DNA from: an uncultured Rhodospirillales bacterium
GTDB lineage: Bacteria; Pseudomonadota; Alphaproteobacteria; Rhodospirillales; Defluviicoccaceae
Direction: 5' to 3'
DNA length: 45,173 bases
NCBI GenBank assembly: GCA_937127205.1
Contig: CAKZLS010000092.1
Coordinates: 1 to 45,173 of the forward strand
The translations under genes were made by a program, and so were the position numbers. Numbering within the stretch: the first letter of the stretch is position 1; the number at the start of each line of letters is the position of its first letter. This document shows, in pieces, positions 8,812-17,197 of the stretch. A model generated the notes under the pieces. The model was not told where the DNA came from, made no database searches, and was given only the letters and a program-made list of their open reading frames with translations.

Positions 8812-9540
8812 ATGAACATCTTGGCGCTCGATACCACCACCTCGGCATGCTCGGTTGCCGTCATGACCGATGAAGTGATGATCGGGCGCTCCGAGGTGAT
8901 GGAACGCGGGCACGCCGAGGCGTTGTTGCCCATGATTAAAGCGGTACTGAACGAAGCATCGATGGGCTTCCCGGAGATCGACGCGCTGGGCGTCACGGTC
9001 GGGCCGGGGGCATTTACCGGCTTGCGCATCGGGCTGGCGGCGGCGCGCGGTATGGCGCTCGCCGCCGGGATTCCTTGCGTCGGGGTGACGAGTTTGGAGG
9101 CCATTGCCGAGGCAATAGATTTTGAAAAGCGCGCCGGCCGTGCATTGTTGGTCGCGCTGGACTCCAAGAGAGGCGACATCTTCGCCCAGGTGTTCGCCGC
9201 CACCGGCCCGCCCCTGACCGCGCCGGAGGCCGTTTCCTTTGACGGTCTTGCAGACATCTTGCCGGAACAACCGGTTGTCGTCGCCGGAACGGCTGCGGCC
9301 GCTGCCGTCGAGTGCCTCGTGCCTCGGGGGCTGGATGTGGTGATGGCCGCCGGTTGCAGTAGCCCTCATGCCAGGGACGTGGCCCGCGTGGCCGCCCGGC
9401 GTTACATCGCTGGCGAGACGACGGCGAACAATCCGCCTTCGCCGCTGTATCTGCGTTCGCCGGACACTGGCGCGCCGAAGCATAGGGGTAGGCCGAAGCC
9501 CACCGATACGCCGAATTCCGGGCGCCCCGTAAAGCCGTGA
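8812..9540 (+). CDS. tsaB: tRNA threonylcarbamoyladenosine biosynthesis protein TsaB
   Basis: TsaB is the scaffold partner of TsaD in making t6A at position 37 of ANN-decoding tRNAs. The 242-residue product begins MNILALDTTTSACSVAVM, the ASKHA-fold opening typical of TsaB. The conserved GHAEALLPMI and GVTVGPGAFTGLRIGLAAARG blocks follow at about residues 42-90. It shares a 4-nt GTGA overlap with rimI, a pairing that is very common in alphaproteobacteria and implies translational coupling. The 48-bp divergent gap to the dipeptidase gene must hold both promoters. Confidence 0.95.
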   Translation: MNILALDTTTSACSVAVMTDEVMIGRSEVMERGHAEALLPMIKAVLNEASMGFPEIDALGVTVGPGAFTGLRIGLAAARGMALAAGIPCVGVTSLEAIAEAIDFEKRAGRALLVALDSKRGDIFAQVFAATGPPLTAPEAVSFDGLADILPEQPVVVAGTAAAAAVECLVPRGLDVVMAAGCSSPHARDVARVAARRYIAGETTANNPPSPLYLRSPDTGAPKHRGRPKPTDTPNSGRPVKP

Positions 9541-10016
9541 GCGTCATGCCGTCCGAAATGGTTGCCGTGGCAAGCAGCCATGCGGCGGTTGTCGCCGCGA
9601 TGACCGAGCGTTGCTTGGAAGAGGCCTGGAGCGACACGGCGGTCGGGAATATCCTCGCGACTCCCGGCGCATTCGGCTTTATCGCCCTCGTTGCAAATAT
9701 GCCAACGGCATTCATTCTGTGCCGCGCGGCCGGAGGGGAATGCGAGGTGCTGGCATTGGGGACGGTGCCCTGCGAGCGGCGGAACGGGATGGCGCGCCGG
9801 CTGGTGGAACGGGCCGTCCGGGAGGCCAACGCCCGGGACGCTAGGCGGATGGTTCTCGAAGTTGCCGAAGGAAATGAAGCGGCGCGCCGATTGTATGCGA
9901 ATTGCGGGTTTTCCCAGGTAGGCCGGCGGCGCGGCTATTACCGTCGGCCGACCGGACCCTCCATCGATGCGCTTGTGTTGTCGCGAGAGTGGGGCATCGA
10001 ACATAAAGTTCAATAA
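9537..10016 (+). CDS. rimI: GNAT-family acetyltransferase, RimI-like
   Basis: The 159-residue GNAT protein has the acetyl-CoA-binding loop region at about residues 75-92 (LGTVPCERRNGMARRLVERA) and the RLYANCGFSQVGRRRGYYRR block typical of RimI and its relatives. RimI acetylates the N-terminus of ribosomal protein S18 in enterobacteria; the substrate here is inferred only from the tsaB-rimI arrangement. The GTG start overlaps the tsaB stop by 4 nt. A second in-frame ATG three codons later is an alternative start that would not alter the domain. Confidence 0.85.
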   Translation: MSVMPSEMVAVASSHAAVVAAMTERCLEEAWSDTAVGNILATPGAFGFIALVANMPTAFILCRAAGGECEVLALGTVPCERRNGMARRLVERAVREANARDARRMVLEVAEGNEAARRLYANCGFSQVGRRRGYYRRPTGPSIDALVLSREWGIEHKVQ

Positions 10017-10117
10017 AAGACAGTGAGAAAGCACTATCAGGCGGGATCAATGACGGTCGGAACCGCTTGCACAACCGTGCCGTGGTCTTCAGGGGGCGCA
10101 GGTCGTGAAGGGCTAGA

Positions 10118-10393
10118 CTAATTCTTACGGATTACAAGTCGGTAGATGCTGTCCGCTGAAGCTTCCAAAGTTTCGGGCTCGAGAGAAAGTATAGTGTGTC
10201 CGTGTTCCTTCACTGATCGCGGAACATTGTCCAATGGCTCGGCACCCTTTAAACGAACGGCCGCGGTTTGACCCGGTGTCATGCGTTCAAGCAGCAATTT
10301 AGTTCGGACAAAAGTGAGCGGACACACTTCCGTAGTGATATCCAGAGAAAAATCGTATTCATCGCTTATTTTTTGCTTGCGTATATTTCTCAT
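10118..10393 (-). CDS. TusA-family sulfurtransferase-like protein
   Basis: The 91-residue protein belongs to the small TusA/SirA-fold family. The active-site region reads EVCPLTFVRTKLLLERM, with Cys24 as the likely persulfide-carrying residue in a CPxT version of the CPxP motif. TusA proteins relay sulfur from cysteine desulfurases to tRNA thiolation, molybdenum cofactor or sulfur oxidation pathways; which one applies here cannot be told. It converges on rimI across a 101-bp gap without a clear terminator, and is divergent from mucR with 74 bp between them. Confidence 0.85.
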   Translation of the reverse strand: MRNIRKQKISDEYDFSLDITTEVCPLTFVRTKLLLERMTPGQTAAVRLKGAEPLDNVPRSVKEHGHTILSLEPETLEASADSIYRLVIRKN

Positions 10394-10402
10394 TCTGTGT
10401 TC

Positions 10403-10431
10403 TTGCTATCAATCGATATACTATCTATATA
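10403..10431 (+). promoter_or_regulatory. Promoter candidate for mucR
   Basis: TTGCTA (10403-10408) and TATATA (10426-10431) are 17 bp apart in the AT-rich divergent region between the TusA-like gene and mucR, 36 bp before the mucR ATG. The AT-rich steps here are also the kind of DNA that MucR proteins bind, so autoregulation is possible. The site is inferred by eye only. Confidence 0.45.
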
Positions 10432-10467
10432 AGCGGCACTAATACAAAAAACCGGGGAAGATATTGG

Positions 10468-10890
10468 ATGAGCGACAAAGCTAATACTGTTGAAATGCTC
10501 GGACTGACGAGCGAAATCGTTGCTGCACATGTTGGAAACAATCCGGTCGCCGTTTCTGATTTGCCCGGGCTAATCCAGGATGTTTATAAAACATTAGTGT
10601 CCGTCGGAACAGAGCCTTCGGTTCCTGAGCGGCCGAAGCCCGCCGTCCCAGTGAAGAAGTCAGTGTACCCTGACTATATCGTTTGTTTAGAAGACGGCAA
10701 GAAGTTGAAGATGCTCAAACGGCATCTAAAGACATCTTATAACATGACGCCAGAAGAATATCGCGAGCGGTGGGGACTGCCCGCGGATTACCCGATGGTC
10801 GCACCCAATTACGCGAAACATCGTAGCCGGTTGGCAAAAGAAATCGGTTTGGGGACTTCTCGGCGGACCCAAAATCGGCGCCGCGGTTAA
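10468..10890 (+). CDS. mucR: MucR/Ros-family transcriptional regulator
   Basis: The 140-residue protein matches MucR/Ros across its length, ending in the characteristic LPADYPMVAPNYAKHRSRLA block. These are alphaproteobacterial zinc-finger or H-NS-like repressors that bind AT-rich DNA and control exopolysaccharide, motility and symbiosis or virulence genes. The finger region has Cys73, Asp76 and His86. The position of the second histidine in the canonical finger is Ser90 (KRHLKTSY), so zinc binding may be lost or use another ligand, as reported for some MucR/Ros homologues. The N-terminal part, which mediates oligomerisation in MucR, is present. Confidence 0.93.
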   Translation: MSDKANTVEMLGLTSEIVAAHVGNNPVAVSDLPGLIQDVYKTLVSVGTEPSVPERPKPAVPVKKSVYPDYIVCLEDGKKLKMLKRHLKTSYNMTPEEYRERWGLPADYPMVAPNYAKHRSRLAKEIGLGTSRRTQNRRRG

Positions 10891-10922
10891 CCGAATACCG
10901 GATTGCAACGTGATCGATCGTC

Positions 10923-10947
10923 AGGTCATGCGGTGCATGTGACCTTT
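10923..10947 (+). terminator. Possible terminator between mucR and fur
   Basis: AGGTCA (10923-10928) pairs with TGACCT (10939-10944), with a further TGC/GCA pairing inside and a short T-run (10944-10947) at the end of the stem. It sits about 35 bp after the mucR stop and 22 bp before the fur ATG. The stem is short, so it may instead be a protein-binding dyad. Confidence 0.35.
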
Positions 10948-10968
10948 TCGAGCATTTAGGGACGAACA

Positions 10969-11400
10969 ATGGCATCACCATCGCGCATCGAGCAATTGTG
11001 CATGGAGAGGGGCATGAAGATGACCGGTCAACGGCGCATCATTGCCCGCGTTCTATCCGAGGCCACGGATCACCCGGATGTTGAGCAAGTTTACCATCGC
11101 GCCGTTCGATTGGACCCCAGGATCAGTATTGCGACCGTCTACCGGACGGTCCGCCTGTTCGAAGAAGCCAGCATTCTTGAGCGCCATGATTTCGGCGACG
11201 GCCGCTCCCGTTACGAGGAGGTGACGGATGAGCACCACGATCATTTGATCGATATCCAGACCGGCCAAGTAACAGAATTTCGCAATCCGGAGATCGAGGC
11301 TCTGCAGCGAAAAATCGCCGAACAGCACGGGTTCAGACTTGTCGGGCACCGTTTGGAACTTTTCGGCGTGCCATTGGAGGGTGCCAAGGACACAGAGTGA
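10969..11400 (+). CDS. fur: Fur/Mur-family metal-responsive repressor
   Basis: The 143-residue protein is a ferric-uptake-regulator family repressor. A winged helix covers about residues 15-80 (MTGQRRIIARVL, ISIATVYRTVRLFEEASIL), followed by the metal-binding DEHHDHLI motif near 88-95. It lacks the CxxC structural-zinc motifs of E. coli Fur, as is usual for the alphaproteobacterial Fur/Mur branch, whose members often respond to manganese rather than iron. Its position directly before miaB is a conserved alphaproteobacterial arrangement. A second Fur paralogue (irr) lies near 31.2 kb, so iron control is probably carried mainly by Irr. Confidence 0.92.
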   Translation: MASPSRIEQLCMERGMKMTGQRRIIARVLSEATDHPDVEQVYHRAVRLDPRISIATVYRTVRLFEEASILERHDFGDGRSRYEEVTDEHHDHLIDIQTGQVTEFRNPEIEALQRKIAEQHGFRLVGHRLELFGVPLEGAKDTE

Positions 11401-11546
11401 CCGGCGCATTGAAGCTTGCGCCGACTTGACTCTGTTCACGGGCTTGGTACCTTCACCCAATCGTCGCTCAGCATCTGATTTGGCTAACTTGATGATCAGT
11501 TCGTTTCCCTGTTCGGCCGATTCCCCTTGGCGCCAGCATTCTTGCG

Positions 11547-12893
11547 TTGGATAAGAAACTTCACATAAAGACCTACGGCTGTCAGATGAACGTGTACGAC
11601 TCCGCGCGCATTGCGGACGTCTTGGCGCCCCTGGGTTATGCTCCGACCGATGATCCGGCCGCCGCCGACATGATTATCCTCAATACCTGCCATATCCGCG
11701 AGAAGGCGGCGGAAAAGGTGTACTCGGAGCTCGGAAGGCTCCGGCCACTCAAAGATCGGCCCGGCACGCGGAATGGCCGGGTTATGATTGCGGTGGCGGG
11801 GTGTGTCGCCCAGGCCGAGGGCGAAGAGATCCTGCGGCGAACGCCTTTCGTGGACATCGTTCTCGGGCCGCAAACTTACCACCGGCTTCCGGAGATGGTT
11901 GCTCGGGCAGAACGTGCCGCGGGGGCCGTGCTGGATACGGATTTTCCGGCCGATCCAAAGTTCGACCACTTGCCCGGGCCGGCGGCCGGCGCCGAAGGCA
12001 GCAGCGCCTTTCTGACGGTGCAGGAAGGCTGCGACAAATTTTGTACCTTCTGTGTCGTTCCCTATACCCGAGGCGCGGAATACTCGAGAGCGGTCGCCGA
12101 TGTTCTGCGCGAAGCGCGGTGCTATGCATCCGCGGGCGTTCGCGAAATCACGCTTCTAGGCCAGAACGTCAATTGCTTTCACGGTGAGGCCCCTGGTGGT
12201 GGCGAATGGGGGCTGGGGCGTTTGATCGCCGAGGTCGCCGAGATCGAGGGGATTGAGCGTATCCGTTACACCACGTCGTATCCCGCCGATATGGACGACG
12301 CCCTGATTGCCGCCCACCGTGACGTGCCCGAATTGATGCCGTTTCTTCACCTGCCGGTTCAATCCGGGTCTGACCGCGTGCTTGCCGCCATGAACCGCCG
12401 CCACGGTAGCGACGATTACCGACGCCTCGTAGACCGGTTGCGGGCTGCGCGGCCGGATTTGGCTCTCAGTTCCGATTTCATCATTGGCTTTCCGGGTGAA
12501 ACCGACGGTGATTTCCGCGCGACCCTGGAGTTGGTGAAAGATGTGGAATTTACCAGCGCGTACTCCTTCAAGTACAGCCCTCGACCGGGGACTCCCGCCT
12601 CGCTGGAAGATCAGGTAGACGACGCTGTGAAGAGCGAGCGCCTGGCGGAGCTCCAATCTCTGCTCGATGAACAGCAGAAGCGATTTAACGATCGATGCAT
12701 TGGCCGGGAGATGACGGTATTGTTCGATCGTCCTGGACGGCATCCTGGACAGCTGGTGGGACGGAGTCCGTATATGCAAGCGGTTCATGCCCAGGCGCCG
12801 CGGCCGCTGCTCGGCAGTCTGCAGCCGGTGATGATAACCGCGGGTTCCGCCAATAGCTTGTCCGGAACGTTGACCGATAGGGCGGTGGCTTGA
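11547..12893 (+). CDS. miaB: tRNA-2-methylthio-N6-dimethylallyladenosine synthase MiaB
   Basis: MiaB is the radical-SAM methylthiotransferase that converts i6A37 to ms2i6A37 in tRNA. The 448-residue product has the UPF0004 domain first (KTYGCQMNVYDS with Cys12, then NTCHIR and AGCVAQ, binding the auxiliary cluster). The radical-SAM core follows, with Cys162, Cys166 and Cys169 in CDKFCTFC. A TRAM domain closes the protein (about residues 380-445). I use the TTG at 11547 because conservation starts immediately with KKLHIKTYGCQMN and no ATG fits. The stop overlaps the TTG start of phoH by 4 nt (TTGA). Confidence 0.96.
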   Translation: MDKKLHIKTYGCQMNVYDSARIADVLAPLGYAPTDDPAAADMIILNTCHIREKAAEKVYSELGRLRPLKDRPGTRNGRVMIAVAGCVAQAEGEEILRRTPFVDIVLGPQTYHRLPEMVARAERAAGAVLDTDFPADPKFDHLPGPAAGAEGSSAFLTVQEGCDKFCTFCVVPYTRGAEYSRAVADVLREARCYASAGVREITLLGQNVNCFHGEAPGGGEWGLGRLIAEVAEIEGIERIRYTTSYPADMDDALIAAHRDVPELMPFLHLPVQSGSDRVLAAMNRRHGSDDYRRLVDRLRAARPDLALSSDFIIGFPGETDGDFRATLELVKDVEFTSAYSFKYSPRPGTPASLEDQVDDAVKSERLAELQSLLDEQQKRFNDRCIGREMTVLFDRPGRHPGQLVGRSPYMQAVHAQAPRPLLGSLQPVMITAGSANSLSGTLTDRAVA

Positions 12894-13900
12894 ATCGGCC
12901 GACGAAGTCCAGCGACACCAACACGGCGCCGGACAACGCGTTGCGCCTGGAATTCGAAGACAATCGGTTGGCGCAGCAGCTGTTCGGCGCCCACCACAGC
13001 CATTTGGCGCGGATCGAGCAGAAGCTCCATATCGTGATGGATGCGCGCGGCAATCAAGTCACCCTCTCGGGACCGGAAGACGCGGTTGAAGAGGGCGGCA
13101 AAGTGCTCGATGATTTGTACGATCGCCTAAAACGCGGGCAAACAGTGGAACGGCAAGACGTCGATGCGGCGCTGCGAATGACGTCCTCGCCCGGCCCTGC
13201 GTCTAGCGGAGACGTGGCTGTCCAGATCCGTCAACGAACTGTTCTCGCCCGATCTCCGACCCAGGCCAGCTACATTGATGCCATTGACAAGCATGATATG
13301 GTCTTCGGGCTGGGACCGGCGGGAACGGGCAAGACATACCTAGCCGTGGCTAAAGCCGTGGAACGGCTGGTTAGTGGTGAGGTGGACCGCATCATTTTGT
13401 CCCGGCCCGCGGTCGAGGCCGGAGAGCAACTCGGATTTCTGCCCGGCGACATGCGCGAAAAGGTCGATCCCTATCTCCGGCCGCTGTACGACGCGTTATA
13501 TGACATGTTGCCGGCTCCCCAGGTGGTCAAGCGGCTCGACAGCGGCGAAATCGAGGTGGCTCCGCTGGCCTTTATGCGGGGGCGAACGCTGGCGAACGCC
13601 TTCGTTATTCTCGATGAGGCGCAGAACACCACGGCCGTGCAAATGAAGATGTTCCTGACGCGGCTGGGCGATAATTCCCGCATGGTGATCACCGGAGACC
13701 TCAGTCAGGTGGATTTGCCCAAGGGCACGCGTTCCGGGCTGCGGCATGCCGTCGAGGTTTTGGAAGGCGTCTCCAGCATCGCCTTTGTCACTTTTACCGA
13801 GTCCGACGTTGTCCGCCATCCGCTCGTAACCAAGATCGTTCGTGCTTACAATATCGCCGAACAGCAGCAGGGAACCGGATCACAATATGAACCCGAATGA
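12890..13900 (+). CDS. phoH: PhoH-like P-loop ATPase
   Basis: A PhoH family protein of 336 residues with Walker A GPAGTGKT at 142-149 and Walker B within FVILDEAQN (about residue 240). The N-terminal about 100 residues form the KH-like region of this branch. PhoH proteins of the ybeZ type act with the endoribonuclease YbeY in rRNA maturation and RNA quality control; the downstream neighbour here is ybeY. The TTG start overlaps the miaB stop (TTGA), implying coupled translation. Its own stop lies 14 nt inside ybeY. Confidence 0.95.
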   Translation: MNRPTKSSDTNTAPDNALRLEFEDNRLAQQLFGAHHSHLARIEQKLHIVMDARGNQVTLSGPEDAVEEGGKVLDDLYDRLKRGQTVERQDVDAALRMTSSPGPASSGDVAVQIRQRTVLARSPTQASYIDAIDKHDMVFGLGPAGTGKTYLAVAKAVERLVSGEVDRIILSRPAVEAGEQLGFLPGDMREKVDPYLRPLYDALYDMLPAPQVVKRLDSGEIEVAPLAFMRGRTLANAFVILDEAQNTTAVQMKMFLTRLGDNSRMVITGDLSQVDLPKGTRSGLRHAVEVLEGVSSIAFVTFTESDVVRHPLVTKIVRAYNIAEQQQGTGSQYEPE

Positions 13901-14423
13901 GCCGGAAACCGGATCCATCGCCATTCTGATTGAGGTGATTGCCGAGTCCGCGGAATGGACGAATGCCGTGCCAGGCGCGGAAAGCGTTTGCGAGCGCGCC
14001 GCCGCCGCTGCCTTCGGGGCGGTGCGGCCGAGTACCAAAGGGGCCGAGGCCAGCGTGATTCTAGCAGACGACGCACACATCACGCGACTCAACGCCGACT
14101 ATCGCGGCCGCCACGAGCCCACCGATGTCCTCTCGTTTCCGATGGTTGGCGAGGGGGGAATGCCGGTTCCGCCGAGCCCGGACCAGCCCCTGCTTCTCGG
14201 CGACATCGTCGTTGCCTTCGAAACATCGGCTGCCGGGGCGGCGGCGGGCGAAAAACCGCTCGCGGACCACTTAAGTCATCTGGTGGTTCATGGTATGCTT
14301 CATCTTTGCGGCTACGACCATCTTGCCGAGGCGGAGGCGAAAGAGATGGAGCGCTTGGAATCGCAGATTTTAAGCGGCTTGGGAGTGGCGGATCCCTATC
14401 GTGAGCACGAGCGCCTGTCATGA
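13887..14423 (+). CDS. ybeY: Endoribonuclease YbeY, rRNA maturation factor
   Basis: YbeY is a zinc-dependent single-strand endoribonuclease involved in 16S rRNA 3'-end processing and ribosome quality control. The metal site HxxxHxxxxxH is complete: His135, His139 and His145 in HGMLHLCGYDH. The GRHEPTDVLSFPM block upstream is also diagnostic. I chose the ATG at 13887 (178 residues); an upstream in-frame ATG at 13842 would add 15 unconserved residues and overlap phoH further. It overlaps phoH by 14 nt and corC by 4 nt. Confidence 0.94.
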   Translation: MNPNEPETGSIAILIEVIAESAEWTNAVPGAESVCERAAAAAFGAVRPSTKGAEASVILADDAHITRLNADYRGRHEPTDVLSFPMVGEGGMPVPPSPDQPLLLGDIVVAFETSAAGAAAGEKPLADHLSHLVVHGMLHLCGYDHLAEAEAKEMERLESQILSGLGVADPYREHERLS

Positions 14424-15394
14424 GCAATCGCGCGTCCGATCCCGTCCCTGAGTCGTCAAGCGACAGTATCCAGCCCCGCGCGGCCGGGGCCAAATCCGAT
14501 CCGAACATTTGGGACTTGGTGCGCGCAATGTTTCGCGGTTCGCGGAAGGCCCGCAACGGCGACACATCGCCCCGGGACACCCTCGATGAACTGATCGAGG
14601 AACGCGAGGAGTCGGAAATTCCGCTAGGCAACGACGAGCGGATCCTGGTCGCGAACATTCTTCGATTGAGGGAGCGATCGGCGGAAGACGCCATGGTGCC
14701 GCGCGCCGACATTATCGCCGTGGAGAGCGCCATGCCGCGCGATGAAGTCATTGCGCTGATGACCAAGACGGGTCATTCCCGGCTACCCGTGTATCGCGAG
14801 ACGCTCGATGACGCCATCGGCATGATTCATATCAAAGACGTCATAACCTGGCAGGACGACGCGGCGGGGTTCAACTTGTCGAAGATCCTTCGGCGCGTGC
14901 TATTCGTGGCGCCTTCGATGGAGATACTGGAGCTGCTTTTGGAGATGCGCGCCAAGCGGTCGCATATGGCGCTGGTCGTCGACGAGTTCGGCGGTATTGA
15001 CGGTTTGATTACGATCGAAGACGTGGTCGAGGAAATTGTCGGCGAAATCGAAGACGAGCATGACAGTGCTCCGGAGCCCAATCTCGAACGCCGCGCCGAC
15101 GGTACAATCGACGCAGACGCCCGCGCGCCGATCAAGGTGATGGAAGAAGTCTTCCCGTCGGCACTGAGCGAAGAGGAAAAAGAGTACATCGATACTCTCG
15201 GCGGGCTTGTTGTCTCGCTTTCCGGGCGCGTTCCCATCCGTGGAGAGCTGATCGCTCACTCTTCGGGCGTGGAATTCGAGGTGCTTGAAGCCGATCCCCG
15301 CCGGATCCGGCGGTTGCGCATTCGCGGTCCTGGCACTTCTCTGGCGCCGGCGTCAACGGAGGCAACCGCGCGAAACGCCGGCACTCAGAGATGA
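14420..15394 (+). CDS. corC: CorC/HlyC-family CBS-domain protein (hemolysin C-like)
   Basis: The 324-residue soluble protein has a CBS pair (about residues 90-215; VPRADIIAVE, GHSRLPVYRETLDDAIGMIHIKDV, MALVVDEFGGIDGLITIEDVVEEIVGEIEDEHD). A C-terminal CorC_HlyC transporter-associated domain follows (about 230-305). It corresponds to YbeX of the ybeZ-ybeY-ybeX-lnt cluster, linked to magnesium/cobalt resistance and to ribosome metabolism. No membrane segment is visible. ATGA overlaps join it to ybeY and lnt. Confidence 0.93.
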   Translation: MSNRASDPVPESSSDSIQPRAAGAKSDPNIWDLVRAMFRGSRKARNGDTSPRDTLDELIEEREESEIPLGNDERILVANILRLRERSAEDAMVPRADIIAVESAMPRDEVIALMTKTGHSRLPVYRETLDDAIGMIHIKDVITWQDDAAGFNLSKILRRVLFVAPSMEILELLLEMRAKRSHMALVVDEFGGIDGLITIEDVVEEIVGEIEDEHDSAPEPNLERRADGTIDADARAPIKVMEEVFPSALSEEEKEYIDTLGGLVVSLSGRVPIRGELIAHSSGVEFEVLEADPRRIRRLRIRGPGTSLAPASTEATARNAGTQR

Positions 15395-17004
15395 GCCGCG
15401 GCCGCTCCGACGCTGGCGCCGTGGCCGGGGATTCGGACACACGCCCATCGGCGATGCGCATCCTCCACCGTCTTCATGCGGCCACGGGCCAGGTCTCGGG
15501 CTGGCGGCGTGGTGCGCTCGCGTTCGGATTGGGGGTTCTGGCAGTCGCCGCCCTCCCGCCGCTTTATGTCTGGGTGCTGCTTGCTCCGGCCTTTACCGGA
15601 CTGTTTTGGCTGATCGAAAGCAGTCCATCGCGGCGCGCCTGTTTCTTCGCCGGTTGGTGGTTCGGGTTCGGACATTTTATCGCGGGGCTCTACTGGATCG
15701 CCAACGCTCTGCTCACCAAACCGGAGCAGTTCGGATGGATGGCGCCGATCGCGGTGTTGGGGTTGGCGGCGATGTTCGCCCTATATCCGGCGTTCGCCGC
15801 TCTCCTAACCCGGGTGTCCGGTGCCCGCGGGGCAGGCGGCGTGCTGGTCTTTGCGGGCGCATGGACCGCTCTCGAGTGGGTGCGCAGCTGGGCCCTCACG
15901 GGATTTCCCTGGAATTTGATCGGCAGCGTCTGGACATTTTCCGATGCCATGATTCAGAGCACGGCCGTCATTGGTACCTACGGGCTTGGTTTGTTGACCG
16001 TGACCGCCGCCGCCATGCCGGCGGTACTGACAGCTGACGATCCGAGCCGCAAGCCGGCCATTGTTGCGGTGATCTGCGCTGTTGCCGTGCTGGCGGCTAC
16101 GTGGACCGGCGGTGCGGTGCGGCTTGCCTTGGCCGGCAAGGCAGAGGAGGTCGCGGGCGTCCAGCTGCGGTTGGTGCAGCCGAATATCGATCAGAAAGTC
16201 AAATGGGATCGGACGCTATTGGACGATCATCTGCTCAAGCAGGCAAGGATGGGCGCCCTTCCCGCGACACCGTCGCCCACTCACGTTATTTGGGCCGAGA
16301 CCGCCGCGCCGCTGTTTCTCGGCGAAGACCGTCCACGATTGCGGATGATTGGCGGATATACGCCCTCGGGAGGTTTGACGATCACCGGAACGCTGCGGCG
16401 AACGCCGCCGGGAGAACCCTACCAAGTCTGGAACAGTTTGCTGGCTTTTGATCACGAGGGATCGCCCGTCGCCACCTTCGACAAATCTCATTTGGTGCCG
16501 TTTGGGGAGTATGTTCCGTTTCGAAACCTGCTCAATCTCGCGAAGGTGACATCGGGCGCCGTGGACTTCTCGCGAGGCAGTGGGGTTCAAACCATGCATC
16601 TGCCGGGGCTGCCGCCGGTAAGCCCCCTGATCTGCTATGAGGTCATTTTTCCGGGACAGGTGGTCGATGCGGAGGATCGTCCCGAGTGGATGCTGAATAT
16701 CACGAATGATGCCTGGTATGGTCACTCCTCAGGGCCCTTCCAACATCTGGCAACCGCGCGGTTACGGGCAGTAGAGGAAGGTTTACCCCTTGTCCGGGTT
16801 GCAAACACCGGTATCTCTGCGATCATAGATCCATGGGGGCGTGTCGTCGCCCGTATAGGTTTGGGCAAGCAGGGGATTATCGATGGGCCCCTGCCGACCG
16901 CTTTGGCAACGTCACCTCCCTATGCCCGGCTCGGGAACTGGATGGTTCTGCTAGTGGCGACGATTGCGATCAGCACGGGTTTGTTGTTGTCCCGTCGCCA
17001 ATAA
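15391..17004 (+). CDS. lnt: Apolipoprotein N-acyltransferase
   Basis: Lnt adds the third acyl chain to the N-terminal Cys of lipoproteins in the inner membrane. The 537-residue product has multiple N-terminal membrane helices (about residues 30-245), a periplasmic nitrilase-like domain and a final membrane helix near the C-terminus. The catalytic triad is visible: Glu303 in IWAETAAP, Lys365 in FDKSHLVPFGEYVPF and Cys415 in ICYEVIFPG. The first 25 residues before the first helix are long and charged; a start at the later in-frame ATG near residue 22 is possible. It overlaps corC by 4 nt and ends the envelope/RNA block. Confidence 0.95.
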   Translation: MSRGRSDAGAVAGDSDTRPSAMRILHRLHAATGQVSGWRRGALAFGLGVLAVAALPPLYVWVLLAPAFTGLFWLIESSPSRRACFFAGWWFGFGHFIAGLYWIANALLTKPEQFGWMAPIAVLGLAAMFALYPAFAALLTRVSGARGAGGVLVFAGAWTALEWVRSWALTGFPWNLIGSVWTFSDAMIQSTAVIGTYGLGLLTVTAAAMPAVLTADDPSRKPAIVAVICAVAVLAATWTGGAVRLALAGKAEEVAGVQLRLVQPNIDQKVKWDRTLLDDHLLKQARMGALPATPSPTHVIWAETAAPLFLGEDRPRLRMIGGYTPSGGLTITGTLRRTPPGEPYQVWNSLLAFDHEGSPVATFDKSHLVPFGEYVPFRNLLNLAKVTSGAVDFSRGSGVQTMHLPGLPPVSPLICYEVIFPGQVVDAEDRPEWMLNITNDAWYGHSSGPFQHLATARLRAVEEGLPLVRVANTGISAIIDPWGRVVARIGLGKQGIIDGPLPTALATSPPYARLGNWMVLLVATIAISTGLLLSRRQ

Positions 17005-17055
17005 CCCCTATTTGGGGAATAAGTTAGCAAATAACGTATTATACGGGAACAATTG

Positions 17056-17085
17056 TTGCGAAAACGATTAAAATTTGCATATTAT
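17056..17085 (+). promoter_or_regulatory. Promoter candidate for the xre gene
   Basis: TTGCGA (17056-17061) and TATTAT (17080-17085) lie 18 bp apart in a markedly AT-rich stretch after lnt, about 110 bp before the xre start. A weak CCCC/GGGG hairpin just after the lnt stop (about 17004-17017) might mark the end of the previous transcript. Assigned by eye. Confidence 0.4.
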
Positions 17086-17197
17086 GTCGGATCGCTCGCG
17101 GTCTGGTGAGGTCTGTTTGGGAGCACTCGTTGGGTATCGCAGTGAGGAGCGTGAGAAACATACAAATGTCGAAGCCTAGAGAGCGAAAAGAAAAACA

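Noticed and set aside
8764..9483. Upstream extension of the dipeptidase frame through tsaB
   Set aside because: The extra 240 residues are antisense to tsaB and unlike M15 peptidases; conservation begins at MSLIEITSES.
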